Shown here: positions 47,119 through 59,022 of the stretch, one piece after another | Position numbering within the stretch: the stretch's first letter is position 1 | Layout: each line of letters starts with the position of its first letter | NCBI RefSeq assembly: GCF_022201045.2 | Contig: NC_068557.1 | Span: 32,589,501-32,653,500, forward strand | From: Citrus sinensis | Lineage: Eukaryota > Streptophyta > Magnoliopsida > Sapindales > Rutaceae | Direction of reading: 5' to 3' | Length of the DNA stretch: 64,000 nucleotides | The notes under the pieces: model-generated | Seen by the model: only the letters and a program-made list of their open reading frames with translations | The model's database searches: none | Told to the model about the DNA's origin: nothing | Position numbers and translations under genes: made by a program

Positions 47119-47950
47119 ATATAGGGTTGTGGGGGCTAGCTAGCAGCTATAATATATTTAATGCCTAGATTGGCCACAAGGTCTAAATTGAATTAAAAAG
47201 ATAATGTTATTAATTTGCGCTAACAACTGATTCTAAATTTTAATTTGTGTAATAATGGCAAGTGGCAGCAAGAGACATACAATGAATTTAGGTAAGAGTT
47301 TGGAGTTTGGAAGTGTCGGCAATTGGTGGTTGCGACTTGCGAGAGATTAAATTTAAATTTCCAAAAAGCAAGTTTGCTTAATGGTTAGGTTACGTAAATT
47401 TTGGGGATTTTCTTTTTGTTTTTGTCCTTTTCCGGACAAAATATGGAATCTAACAGACAGACACATAAACCTGTCATTTCAATCTTCTTTAAACGAATTC
47501 GTTTTTTCAAAAGTGTGTGAAATTTGTATATGATAACAACAATAGATTAAATTAAAATTGATAAAAATAATTTGTTATCAGTTGAAAACTATTTTATGCT
47601 CAATAGATCACTTTATTTAATCTGACTATGCCAATAATTAAGAAAAAAAAATTAGAGTAATTTACCCCTATATTTCAAAAAGTGATTATATGTTTTCTTT
47701 TTCCCCAATTGGTGTAGGCTGTAATGCGTACAGATTTGTTTTTATAGTGTAAAAGTTTTTTTTTCCTACTAGAAAAAAATAATATAAATTCAAATAAGAC
47801 AAAATTTACAAGACATCAGCAAAAAATTAGACCCACTTGTTCATTAAGAATTTGTTAATAATAAATTAATAATTGTAAAGCTACAAGTTATTATCAAACT
47901 AAATGTTTGTGGGATCATATAACTTAAATGACATTTGTCTCCAAAGTTTA
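47119..47950. other. Intergenic, no supported gene
   Basis: AT-rich sequence between two retroposons. Nothing else was recognised. Confidence 0.5.
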
Positions 47951-47968
47951 AAAATCGTGAGAGAATGT

Positions 47969-48082
47969 GTACTAGCTTTAGAGAGACTTGAAACCATTGT
48001 GTGGATGGGTTCATTCCCTCCTCATTTGCTGTACTTATTTTCTTCTATGAAATGAAGGCATTTTCTTTTCAAAAAAAAAAAA
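47969..48082 (+). mobile_element. Short poly(A) retroposon (SINE or 5'-truncated LINE)
   Basis: An 18-bp direct repeat AAAATCGTGAGAGAATGT lies at 47951-47968 and 48083-48100; the second copy's first As merge with the poly(A) tail. The 114-bp insert ends TATGAAATGAAGGCATTTTC plus poly(A), like 3' ends of plant L1-type LINEs. It also holds TAGCTTTAGAGAG and GGTTCATTCCC, weakly resembling A and B boxes. SINE versus LINE stub is undecided; the target-primed insertion itself is clear. Confidence 0.75.
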
Positions 48083-48875
48083 AAAATCGTGAGAGAATGT
48101 CCAGGGGTAAATGAAGATTTTATACGTAAAACTCATAATATTATCATACTTTATTTAGAAATTCAGTAATTCTACAGAAGTCTACAGGTTCCATAGCACC
48201 TATAGACTTACTTTAATATAATAAAGGATTTCTTACTTTAATATAATAAGGGACAAGTTAAAATATAGAAAAACACAAATTTTAATATATTATGAGATAT
48301 AATATAGATAGCATTTACTTCTCGGATTGGATTAGGAATCTTAGGATTATGAATGTGGAGCAGGCGTGAGAGTAAATTGTTTACTTAATAAGAGTGTGGA
48401 ATAGGAATCAGAATCTCATTTATGTGTTTATATTGTCTTGAATTGAAAGTAAATTACTTCAAATTACAGTTTTATCCTTATTTAAAGAATTGTAGTTTTT
48501 AATTACAAAGTGAATAAAAAATATATTTAAAAATAAACTATTTATTTTATTATTAAGTTTAATTATATAAATAAATAAATATTATTAACATTCTTAATTA
48601 TATAAATCATAATTTTTTTATTAATTTTAATTTTAGTTATGTAAATTAAAAATTATTGATAAGAGCAACACAAATGAAACATTATTATTAATAATATAAT
48701 ATAATATTAATATTTTGTTGGAATAAACTATCTATTGCTATTGCTATTAACTATTAATACTAAATAAATATAATACTATTAAAATTAAATAGATATAATA
48801 ATATTATATTTTCAAATAAAGATAGTATGTAGTGATATTATCAATTCTCTACAAATATGATAATATTATCCTTAA

Positions 48876-49062
48876 GGGTCCAGCTACGTTGCCTCTGGGG
48901 TTTGGTGCCCCATTTTTTTGTCTTTTTCAAATTCACCGTTGGATACAACGCAAGACTTGCATAATGGCTTAGATGTGATTTTAGGCTATTAACATTGAAG
49001 GCCCCTCTTGTTCATGCAAAATAAGAAAAATCAAAAGTTTTATAATTATGACATAAAAGTCC

Positions 49063-49102
<40 letters not shown>

Positions 49103-50062
49103 TTACACTATTAAACTAGATTTTCAATTAAATGACTTATTCTTACATGTATTAATATCTATTTAAATTAATAAATTTATTTATTAATTAAAAAATTAAC
49201 TAGTTTATTATATAGTTAAACTATGTATATTATTTACGAACCATAATTAATGATAAATATAATTTTTTTTTTTAATTTAACATAACGGCAACCAATTTCC
49301 TCTCACCCATGTGACCAAGGTTCAAACCCCATAATCTTTTTTATTCCAACACAAGAGATTTTACTATCTCAAGTAAATGTAATGTACAAAATATGAAAAT
49401 AAATTTAATTTGATATTCTATGTAGTTAATTTTTTTTTTTGGAAACATAAGATTTATTTAACATATTATCAATTATTTAATTATGTAGTAAAAATATGTT
49501 AATTTACTAATAATAATAAAGTGTTAGTTTATAAATTTGTAAAATAATTTTTGTTTGTTTGAACAATGAGTTTGTATTTTTGGTTGAGTTTTTGTCCTTA
49601 AATAAAAGAATAAATTTAATTACACACTTAAATAAATTAATATTTGTTACTCCACCCCAACAATTTAAATAGTCATTAGTACACGTCCATATGGTTGAGA
49701 TCTTTCATTAACTTAACTAAGAGAAGGGTAAAAAAATTATAAACAATTACTCTATTTTAAATAATTTAAATATTTCATTAGTTTTCTTTTATTTAAAATA
49801 ACTTAAATAATTCAAAAAACTTTTCTTTTAATTTACTAGTGCTTGTATGTATAAAGAGAATAAGTGCTTGAATTCTAAACAAATCATGGTTTTTAGAAGC
49901 ATTAATGCAATTAAAAATATTTAGGTGCAGGATTAATGTGTGAAAATTTAAAATTTTTTAGTGTTTTTGTTTTTATAACCAATAACAGGACTTCATTGTA
50001 ATTAACCTTGAAAAAGACAAAAGAAAGGGGTATCAAACCCATGTTGCAACGTAGTTTTGCCC
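48876..50062. mobile_element. MULE-type non-autonomous element, 1.19 kb
   Basis: Perfect 9-bp direct repeats TATCCTTAA flank it (48867-48875 and 50063-50071). Left end GGGTCCAGCTACGTTGCC; right end (reverse complement) GGGCAAAACTACGTTGCA, both continuing to a GGGTTTG-type block. The related element near 58416-58450 preserves a version of the empty site (GATAATATTATCCTTAA versus AATAATATTATTTTTAA, followed by TTTTAACTTA). The interior is AT-rich, non-coding, with a TA microsatellite at 49064-49099 and a B-box-like AAGGTTCAAACCCC near 49318. Confidence 0.88.
49064..49099. repeat. TA microsatellite
   Basis: A run of about 17 TA units inside the MULE-type element. Confidence 0.9.
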
Positions 50063-50302
50063 TATCCTTAAATAATTTTAACTTAGATTACATAAATTAT
50101 TATTTTTAATATATATAATATTATTAAATAATATAATAATGTTAATTCAATATATATATATATATATTTTTAAAATGTAACATTAAATTATTTTAATAAA
50201 GATAAATCATATCATATTTAATGAATGAAGGGTAAAAAAAGGAAGACCCCATGGGTGAGACTCTCACTTCACACTTTCAAATCCCATTCTAGTAAGTAAA
50301 TA

Positions 50303-51017
50303 GAGAGATTGTCAATTTCCCCCCTACAGTAATCAACATATACCATTTTCCCCCCTGCTGTTTTTATAATGGCCAAAAACCCACATGACAGCATAAGTTT
50401 ACAATATTACCCTTATTTGTAACTACTCTTTTATTTATATTTATTATAAATTAAATAAATCACATGAATAGAAATTAAATAAAAAATTAAGTATTAAAAA
50501 CAAGAAATATATGTTTTGATATGAGCAAAAAAATTAATAATAATTTTTTTTTCTTATACTTTATTTATTTTGTGAAAATTTTCTTATAATAAATATATAA
50601 GAAAATTATTATAAAATGATAAAAAAATTATTATAAGAAAACTTGAATGACAAATAAAAATTTATTATAAGATAAATAATAAAATATTTTGCCTATATTT
50701 TTTACATTTAATTTTAAAATATTACAAAATTTTATTATAAGAAAATGTTCACAAAATAAATAATTACAAAAAAAAATTATTATTAATTTTTTTTCTCATA
50801 TTAAAACATATATTTCTTATTTTTAATACTTATTTTTTTATTTTATTTCTATTCATGTAATTTATTTAATTTATAATAAATATAAATAAAAGAGTTGTTG
50901 AAAATAAGGGTAATATTGTAAACTTATGCTGTCAATGGGATTTTTGACCATTATAAAAACAATATGAGGGAAAATGGTATATGTTGATTACTATAAGGTA
51001 GAAATTGGCAATCCCCC
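50303..51017. mobile_element. Foldback element with ~330-bp inverted arms
   Basis: The two halves are inverted copies. The left arm runs ATTGTCAATTTCCCCC, AATCAACATATACCATTTTC, TTTTTATAATGG, GACAGCATAAGTTTACAATA; the right arm repeats these in reverse complement with few changes. Direct repeats TAAGTAAATA (10 bp) flank it at 50293-50302 and 51018-51027. A 9-11 bp duplication with long inverted arms fits a Mutator-type foldback MITE. It lies in the right terminal repeat of the Harbinger-like host. It is non-coding. Confidence 0.88.
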
Positions 51018-51765
51018 TAAGTAAATACTACAATAATGCATTGGAGTATATATTTTTGTTTTCTTTTGCTTATTCCCATATTGGAAAAATACATATAAAA
51101 GATCATAATATTAATCTCATAATTAGGACGGGAGCCCTTTGAGAATTTTAAAGGAACTGCTGCTATTTACGAGGTGGGCTAGAGAGCCCGACGGCGTGTT
51201 CAAAGAATATCATTATTTAGGCCGAGCCCAAATTTTGTTTCTGGGCCTCACATGCTATGAGCTGATAGTAATTAATGGTCTGAGCTTCAGAGTCAGCAAG
51301 TTAAATTAAATGCCCTCACTCACCAACCCGAGCCGCAAACGCAAACATTGCAGAGCTGCAGGCTGCAGCGTCGCTCTTGACCAGTGTTGAAGGAAAACCA
51401 GTACACAAAGGTAGACTGGTCTACGATCGCATCATTAGTATTCCACCGTCAAACAGTTCTAATATAACCGGACCCATTAATTAATTATAGTGTACTGTCC
51501 TCATTTCGAGTGCAATTTCAAATCAGTTTTCAATAATTAATTAATACCGACATGGGCAGCAATCATATTCTTACAGAATCGATCTTATGCTTTTGCTGAA
51601 CTTCCACGGATTTTATTTGCTTTCGGCTTTCAGGAATCAGGGTTCTGGTTGTCATCATCATCATTACATATCAGAATCAACTTTTGATCCTGGGAAAAGT
51701 CATGCAGCTTCTGTTTCCTTTTCGTCCTTTTTTCATGTTCCATTCCATTGCGTAGATATGAATTA

Positions 51766-51893
51766 TGGCAAATGTTATGTTACATGAAATGTAACATATA
51801 CATTTTATAACAATCACATAAATTGTGTAGACTTATTATTTGTGTAGTTATCGTGGAGTGTGTATGTTACATTTAATGTAACATAAGGACTCA
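51766..51893. mobile_element. MULE-type foldback MITE, degenerate TSD
   Basis: The arms TTATGTTACATGAAATGTAA and (reverse complement, right) TTATGTTACATTAAATGTAA pair closely. The outer ends read TGGCAAATG on the left and TGAGTCC (reverse complement) on the right, the reverse arrangement of the GGGTCC/GGCAAA termini seen at 26033. Flanks TATGAATTA and CTTGAATTA match at 7 of 9 positions. Confidence 0.55.
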
Positions 51894-52866
51894 CTTGAAT
51901 TAAATATATAATTAAATCAACGGTCCAAATTCAGAATTACCATTCCCCAAGAAAGAATGCATGATTTTATATATACATATACATATATACACACCTATTA
52001 CATTTTCTATCTGGTTTTAACAAAAGATGCTCATTACCATATTAATTAATTTTCATGCATGCATGATTAATTTGTAAAATTCTTTCATATTGATTTGAGC
52101 CTTCACTTTGGGTGAAGGGTAGGGTTGAGGCTCAAGTTGTTTACATAAGGACAACAAATGAATAACCTTTTCTTCTTTATCTTTCCCACCCTTTTTCTTT
52201 CACATATGTCACTCCAATATAATGAAGTGATGATAATGTGTATGATCACCACGCATGTCACTCAGTGAATGGTTAAAAATGGAAAATGGATCCCATCTGA
52301 TGCAATGCGATACGATGCCTGCTCCAGTACTTTTTCAAGATACTTGATAGCCATCCCAGGCTGACTCTGTGACCATAAAGTGTACATCTTGATTGTGTTA
52401 TCGAGCAAGCATAGTATCATTCCGGCTTGGAATCCAAAATCGGCGGGCTCCATTCCAAAGAATTATTCACAAAGTGACAGCCACGTTTCCATCCATCCAT
52501 CCACAAACGCTTGTCTTTTTTGTTCTTTCATAATTAAGCCACAGCCATTACTCATTAGATTTCAGCCCTTTTTTTTGTATGATAATCTTATTTACGAAGA
52601 TTTGTCAAAAGATAATTATCATTTGTCACTGACAACCCATCCACAGCAGTGTAACTAATGTCAATATCAATAAAGAGGGAAGCCAAAAAGACATAAATAT
52701 AAAAATAAAAGTATCTTGCATCAAGACGAAAGAATAATGTGAAAGAAGAAGCTTTGTTCTTTGCTAGCCATGCAAAAGAAAACCTTATCAAGATCTTTCC
52801 GGAACTTTTATTATTAGTTATATTATAAAAGCAATAAGTGCTTTTCGAGTGGTATGAATGAATCAT

Positions 52867-52943
52867 GATATATATGAAGACTGAAGTCATATTATGACCA
52901 TCTTGTCCGATATATATGAAGTCATATTATGACCATCTTGTCC
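52867..52943. repeat. Tandem duplication, 42- and 35-bp units
   Basis: Two adjacent copies of GATATATATGAAG ... GTCATATTATGACCATCTTG, the first containing 7 extra bases. Confidence 0.85.
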
Positions 52944-53277
52944 TAGTGATGCTTTTAATACAGATGACAAACAGTAGCTAGCTAGCATGTCATTTCGGGA
53001 AAAGATGAAGGGCATTTAAGGAGACGGTGGGTCAGCCTTAGCCCTTAAGGACCATGTATTAAACAAGTCCACGTCAGATTTGCAGATTTCCACGTTCCTT
53101 TTAAATTACGTTCACTCCCCACCACCACCCCAAAACAATGCGAACTAAAGAGAGAGAAAGAGTTTGAAGCAGGAGTGAAGAGCTGCTCATCATCAATTTG
53201 CTCATACACAACTGTTCCCCAGCCTCAGGGCTCAGACTCCGCTTGAGCTTCTTTGTTTTAGGATCATCACAAACATA

Positions 53278-55683
53278 ATGGGTGAGGTAAGTAAGTATAA
53301 TATTATTAATCCTCATAAATAGATTCTTTGTTTTTAAGTTATGTCCTCATAGTCGAAGATCTCAAATTGTTGTTCATTTTTCTTTCACTTGTTGTTGTAC
53401 CTTTTATTGTTCTTGTTGTTTTAATTAGGTGATAGCTAGCTCAAAATATTTGATATATATTTGTACTATTTTTGTTTGTGGGGTGTGAAATCAAAGGAGA
53501 ACAAAGAGGAGCAAAAGAAAGAAGAAGCCAAAAAGGAGAAGAAAGAAGAAGAGAAGAAAGAAGAAGAGACTCCTGAGATCGTACTCAAAGTTGATATGCA
53601 TTGTGAAGCTTGTGCTAGAAAAGTTGCTAGAGCCTTGAAAGGATTTGAAGGTCATTATTATTCTCTCTTTATCTACCGTCCATCTAATTTTAATTCAAAT
53701 TTCTAGCTATGTTTAACCTTGTTTTAAAAATTAAGAATATATCACATGTATATTCTAATCAAATACTGTCCAAAATTTCTAGCATAAATTTGTAACAATT
53801 ACTTTTCAAAAGCAACTCAAAATTTAACACGTTTATTTTTACCACCCACACCCCCCCCCTTAAAAAAAAAAAGGGAAAATGGAAAACCAAATAATCAACT
53901 TAATGATGTTCTCATATCTCACCAAAAAAAAAAAAAAGGAAAAAAAGGTGTGTGTCGTGGTATTTGTAATATTAAATAAATTATTAGAGATTTTAATAAA
54001 GAATGCTATGAATTAATTAAAATTGATGTTAAATAAATGTAATATTATTGTTGGCAGGAGTTGATGATATTACTGCGGATAGCAAGGCGAGTAAAGTGGT
54101 GGTGAAAGGAAAGACAGCAGACCCGATAAAGGTGTGTGAGAGGCTACAAAAGAAAAGCGGTAGAAAAGTGGAGTTGATTTCGCCTTTGCCAAAGCCACCT
54201 CCTCCTGATGCTGATGATCAGGAGAAAAAGGAACAGCAGAAAGTAGAGAAAAAGGAAGAGGTAATTATTATTTAAACCTCAAATCTTTTTTTTATTATTA
54301 GTGGATGATTTGGAAGTAAATGTAGTGAATCTTGTTGCCTGTGGCTGGTGGCTGTGGCTGATATGAAATGAAAATAACAAAACAAGGCAGCTCCATTCTA
54401 TTTCTTTACAAAGGCACGTATTACAAGGAAGGTGGACAATGAGTACTGACACTGTATAGGGTTTTGACCCCACAGTTCCCCAACTTGATGCACTCTGCAA
54501 CCTGCATCTGCGTGGCCATGGGGTTCACGGGTTGTTGATTTCTCATTTCTCCAAATTTCATACAAGAAAACGAAATTGCCCCACAACATTTTGCCCACCA
54601 CTCACCCCTATAGCTAGTTAGTCTTATAAAATATTAATAGCCTCTCTGTCTCATATACATATATTGCAGTAATTGAAATATTTCTACTGAAAATACAGTT
54701 GGATTATTTGAGTCTAAAATATAAACTGTATCCATCTTTTATATGTATAATGATCCAATTTTGTTTAATTAAATATCAACTTTATAAATTGGGTGTAAAA
54801 ATTAAAAGGAGCGAAAGCATTAATTAATTAATTAATTGTTGCGTGAATAGTTGATATATACTATGTAGGTTTCTCGAGGCAGCTTGTCTTGTGTTTGCTA
54901 CTTTCGGCCGTCTCATTTTGTCGGGCGTTGAGCTATTTGGCTTCTTATGAGTTTCTTATGTTTTAACCCTAGAGAAAATGATCATTAGAATTGGATATGG
55001 TATCCAATTAGGCCACCACTTACAGGCTTCTGTCTCCGGAATTATTTGTCTAATCTGATTCATAGAATCAGTAATCAACTGTGACCTTGTTATTTTCTTT
55101 GAAATCTCTCTATGTGGCTTTCTGCATGCTCAATTAGTTAACGGCAGCTGTAACTATTTCCTTTGCTTTTGGTGGCAGCCTCCTGCCGCTATAACAGTGG
55201 TCCTAAATGTTCGGATGCACTGCGAAGCATGCGCTCAAGGTTTGAGGAAACGTATACGAAAGATCCAAGGTATATATTTTCATTGGCACTCTCATTTCCC
55301 ACTGATACTACAAATATATTACTCATTCAACTTAATGTGTTGCTATTACTGTAGGTGTGGAGTGTGTGGAAACCAACCTAGCCAGCGGCCAGGTAATTGT
55401 AAAAGGTGTAGTTGATCCTGTGAAGCTAGTAGATGATGTGAACAAGAAAACAAGAAAGCAAGCTTCCATTGTGAAGGATGAAGAAAAGAAACAAGAAGAG
55501 AAGAAAGAAGGAGAAAAGAAAGACGGAGGCGAGGAAGCCAAGGTAGATGAAGAAAAGAATAAGCAGCAGCTTGATTTTAATATCAACAGAAGCGAGTATT
55601 GGGCAACCAAGAACTACTCGGAGTTTGCTTATGCCCCTCAAATTTTCAGTGATGAGAATCCAAATGCTTGCTTTGTTATGTGA
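53278..55683 (+). CDS. HIPP: two-HMA-domain isoprenylated protein
   Basis: Five exons on the plus strand (53278-53286, 53497-53650, 54058-54260, 55179-55269, 55355-55683) join in phase to 261 residues. After a Lys/Glu-rich head come two heavy-metal-associated domains: HMA1 (about 29-98) with VDMHCEACARKVARALKG and CxxC at C39/C42; HMA2 (about 125-192) with VRMHCEACAQGLRKRI and CxxC at C137/C140. A second Lys/Glu-rich linker follows, then a typical HIPP tail with YAPQIFSDENPNACFVM. The last four residues, CFVM, form a CaaX prenylation box. HIPPs bind transition metals and localise to membranes, plasmodesmata or nuclei through the lipid; these roles are by family. Each domain is split by an intron after the GFEG/KIQG motif, consistent with internal duplication. 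The closest Arabidopsis relatives are probably the HIPP5-7 group; I give no symbol. Confidence 0.92.
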
Positions 55684-57396
55684 CCATCATTATTATTAGC
55701 TGTGTTTAATTTTGATGTCTTTAATCTTGTTCAGCTATTTATGCAATATTACTAATATGCATTAATTAATTCCATGCAAATTTTCTACGTTGACATTTAT
55801 ATTGATATGTACGTTAATAAGATGTGACTACTTATGTGAGCGGAGGCTGAAATTGATCTGGATTTATTGGTTGCGAATCATCTTTAGGTTATAAGGTGTA
55901 ACCTATGTGCATGTTAATTTCCTCTTTAGCTACTAAAAGTACGAACTTATATAATTGGCTAATAGCAATACATTTTGAAAATCTAGTTGTATTATATGTT
56001 AGGTCTTTGATTTGACGTCGTTAGATCCTTAGTCCAGTGTTGAGCTTATATATGAATAATTACGTATTGCGAACTATCATATGAAAGTTAAGTTCAATTA
56101 AAAGTGATCTATTAAGATTTTCAGTAATATAGACTTAAATGTATCTGATAGGTATGGGTCTTTAATGTGTAGAGATTTACGAATAATGTTTATTTTTTTA
56201 ATGGATTGAAATACTAAAGATAACATGAAAAATCATCTCTATAAATAGTTATCATTCTCAGATCACATGTATCATTCTTTTTTTTTTTTTAAGAAAGTGT
56301 ATTGAGAACTTAAAGAATTCTCTAAGAAAATATGTTGACCTACAAGACAAACCATCCGACTCTAAAGAGTAATTAAACACTATGGATTCATGTACAATTT
56401 TGCATATTTGATTAGTGATTCTTGGTGACACAATACAAATGTTCTTGAATTTTAGATGTTGGTTTTCACCAAAAGCTATATTATTTTTGGCCACCATACT
56501 TCTTAACATTTATAAATGATTTTTCAATGAGTATTTCTACTCTTTATTAAAGTGTGGGAATAATAATGTTATAAATGAGTCTTACAATGAATCCTCATTG
56601 AAAATTTTATATGTATCTATGATTAACTAAGAAAACTTAAAATTAACAAGAGAATAATGTTATAAATGAGTCTTACAATGAATCCTCATTGAAAATTTTA
56701 TATGTATCTATGATTAACTAAGAAAACTTAAAATTAACAAGAGACGTCCTTGCTAATTTTGATGTTTCGATCACTATAAGCAGGCAATTTTATTTTATTA
56801 TTTCTTTGAAACACTCATGGAGAATAACATGTCCGATTAAGAATCTCTTTTTACACTTGAGTTCATAATAAATTTTTTAATACTCATTTAATTGGTAAAT
56901 GCAATGGTTTTCATATTCTAATTAAGTATTGGATTAATATCCTCTTTCAATCTAAACTTCTTCTGAGCAAAAATTCACTTGTTAATCGGTGGTTAATAAA
57001 TTTAAAATATAAAAAAATTAAATGTTATTCATACACTGTCACTATATGTAATGCAGTACTACATATATGGTCCAACCAAAGCGTAGGGAGAAGAAAAATT
57101 TATGTAAGTAATAGAAATTCTTTCTATCACTTGGATATTTAATAAATTTTTAATACGCTATGTCATCTCTGGTGTCAAATCACTATAACTAAAAAAAAAA
57201 TGTGTTGTTAGAGGGTAAATACACCTTTTAATAAATGGCTTCACAAATTTTAATTTAATTAACTGAAATTTAAAGCCCATTAGCAGTTGGGTTACTATGA
57301 ATATACATGCAGCTACAGCCGACAAACTTGACATGGAGTTTGCAAATTTATTATTGTGTATTTGTGTTGGTCGGCGCTTCAATTTCCTTAATCTTA
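55684..57396. other. Intergenic, no supported gene
   Basis: The start contains the 3' untranslated region of the HIPP gene. A perfect 91-bp tandem duplication lies at 56562-56743. No gene was found. Confidence 0.5.
56562..56743. repeat. Perfect 91-bp tandem duplication
   Basis: Two adjacent identical 91-bp units (56562-56652 and 56653-56743), each beginning AATAATGTTATAAATGAG and ending AAAATTAACAAGAG. I see no mismatch between them, so the duplication is recent or an assembly artefact. Confidence 0.95.
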
Positions 57397-57514
57397 GTGT
57401 ATTTACTTATTGAAAATGAAAATGAGAATGAAAATCAAGAAATAAAATATAAATTATATTTTTATTTACTTAAATGAGAGGTGGAATATGAATCAAAGCA
57501 TTGGACTCCACTTA

Positions 57515-58710
57515 GGTAGCGTTTACTTTTTGGATTGGAGTGAGAATTCTGAGGAGTGGAAATACTAGGATTGAGAGTGGGAGTAGGTTGTTTACTTGCA
57601 CTAGAATGGAAGCATGGAATGGAGATCAGAATCCAATTTATGTGTTTACTTTGTCTTGTATTGGGATTAAATAGTTTCAAATTACAATTTTATCCTTATT
57701 TAAATAATTATAATTTTTAATTACAAAGTTAATAAAAATATATTTAATGAATAAACATTTATTTTATTATATTTGTAAATTTATAATAATTATTAATATT
57801 CTTAATTATGAACATCACAATTTTTATTAATTTTAATTTTAATTATATAAATTTAAAATTGTTGATAAGGGCAATATAAATGAAATATTTGTACTATTAA
57901 CATAGTATGAAATTAATTTTTTTTAAAATAAACTATTTATTAGTATTAATTATTAATATTAAATAAATATAATACTATTATTTTTAAATAAATATAATAA
58001 TAATATTTTTAAATAAATATAATAATATTATATTTTCAAATAAAGATGGTATATAATAATATTATTGATCCTCTATTAATATAATAATATTATTTTTAAG
58101 TAAATTAAACTTAGAATCAAACCCAATTATTATTTAGTTAAATATAATAATATTATTTAAATATAATTATAGTAAATTTAATAAAAAGAATGGTAAATAT
58201 AAAATGAAACATTATTTTATTTAATATAATTATATTAAATTTATTATTTATTAATATAATATTATTTAGTACAAAATTAATATTTTCTTAGAATAAACTA
58301 TTTATTATTATTAATTATTATTATTAAATAAATAAAGTACTATTATTTTTAAAATAAATATAATATTATTATATTATTAAATAAAGATAGCATATAGTAA
58401 TATTTATTAATTCTCTATTAATATAATAATATTATTTTTAAGTAATTTTAACTTATAATCAATGCAAATTGTTATTTAGTTAAATATAATAATAATATTT
58501 AAATAAATATAATATTATTTATTTTATTTTATTAAATATAAAATATAAAATTAAATTAAATTAAAAAGGGTAGGGAGTCTCACTCCCCACTCCAAAAATG
58601 GGTGGGGCCCACGGAGTGGGATTCCCAATCATTCCTCAATTTGTTGAAGTAAACACTGTAGTGGGAGGAATCCACACTCCTTACTCCCACTCCAAAAAGT
58701 AAATACAGCC
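57515..58710. mobile_element. Harbinger-like MITE (inner), 1.2 kb
   Basis: Perfect 3-bp duplication TTA (57512-57514 and 58711-58713). Left end GGTAGCGTTTACTTTTTGGA; right end (reverse complement) GGCTGTATTTACTTTTTGGA, 16 of 20 identical. GG-starting ends with a TTA duplication define a PIF/Harbinger-type element. The interior is extremely AT-rich and contains two internal near-copies of ATTAATATAATAATATTATT at about 58075 and 58418, suggesting internal duplication. No coding capacity. Confidence 0.85.
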
Positions 58711-58911
58711 TTAAAATTGAGAATAATTATTAGAGTTTTCATTTTCATAGAGGAGGTGGGAATGAGAATCTCATTCACTAAAGTAACCATATTACCCCTA
58801 CTTAAATTTTAAAATTTTTATTTTATCTTTCATTATATATCATCATCATCAAATAATTTTTAATAATAATAATAACAATAATTAATAATTATAATTAATA
58901 TTAATATTAAT

Positions 58912-58913
<2 letters not shown>

Positions 58914-58944
<31 letters not shown>

Positions 58945-58949
58945 GACAA

Positions 58950-59021
<72 letters not shown>
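58914..59021. repeat. (TTA)n-GACA-(AAT)n microsatellite palindrome
   Basis: About ten TTA units (58914-58944), the spacer GACA, then about 24 AAT units (58949-59021). The two tracts are partly complementary in inverted orientation and can fold into a hairpin. Confidence 0.95.

Positions 59022-59022
<1 letters not shown>

Larger units (their letters stand above)
48307..51031. mobile_element. Harbinger-like element carrying two nested insertions
   Basis: Left end GATAGCATTTACTTCTCGGA; right end (reverse complement) GTAGTATTTACTTACTAGAA. The left 250 bp are clearly homologous to the element at 57515-58710, for example TTTATGTGTTTA, TTTTATCCTTATTTAAA and TTTTTAATTACAAAGT. It is interrupted by the MULE-type element 48876-50062 and the foldback element 50303-51017. 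With both removed, about 0.8 kb remain. No transposase is present. The 3-bp duplication is not clean. Confidence 0.65.
51032..53277. other. Intergenic, upstream of the HIPP gene
   Basis: Contains a MULE-like MITE (51766-51893) and a short tandem duplication (52867-52943). A somewhat GC-richer patch at 51320-51440 has no recognisable frame. The last 250 bp are the promoter and leader of the HIPP gene. Confidence 0.5.

Noticed and set aside
49300-49340. B-box-like GGTTCAAACCCC suggesting a SINE inside the MULE-type element
   Set aside because: No A box at suitable distance and no tail or target duplication were found.
52262-52453. 63-codon minus-strand frame beginning MEPADFGFQAGM
   Set aside because: No known family, no splice partners or promoter support; it could be chance.
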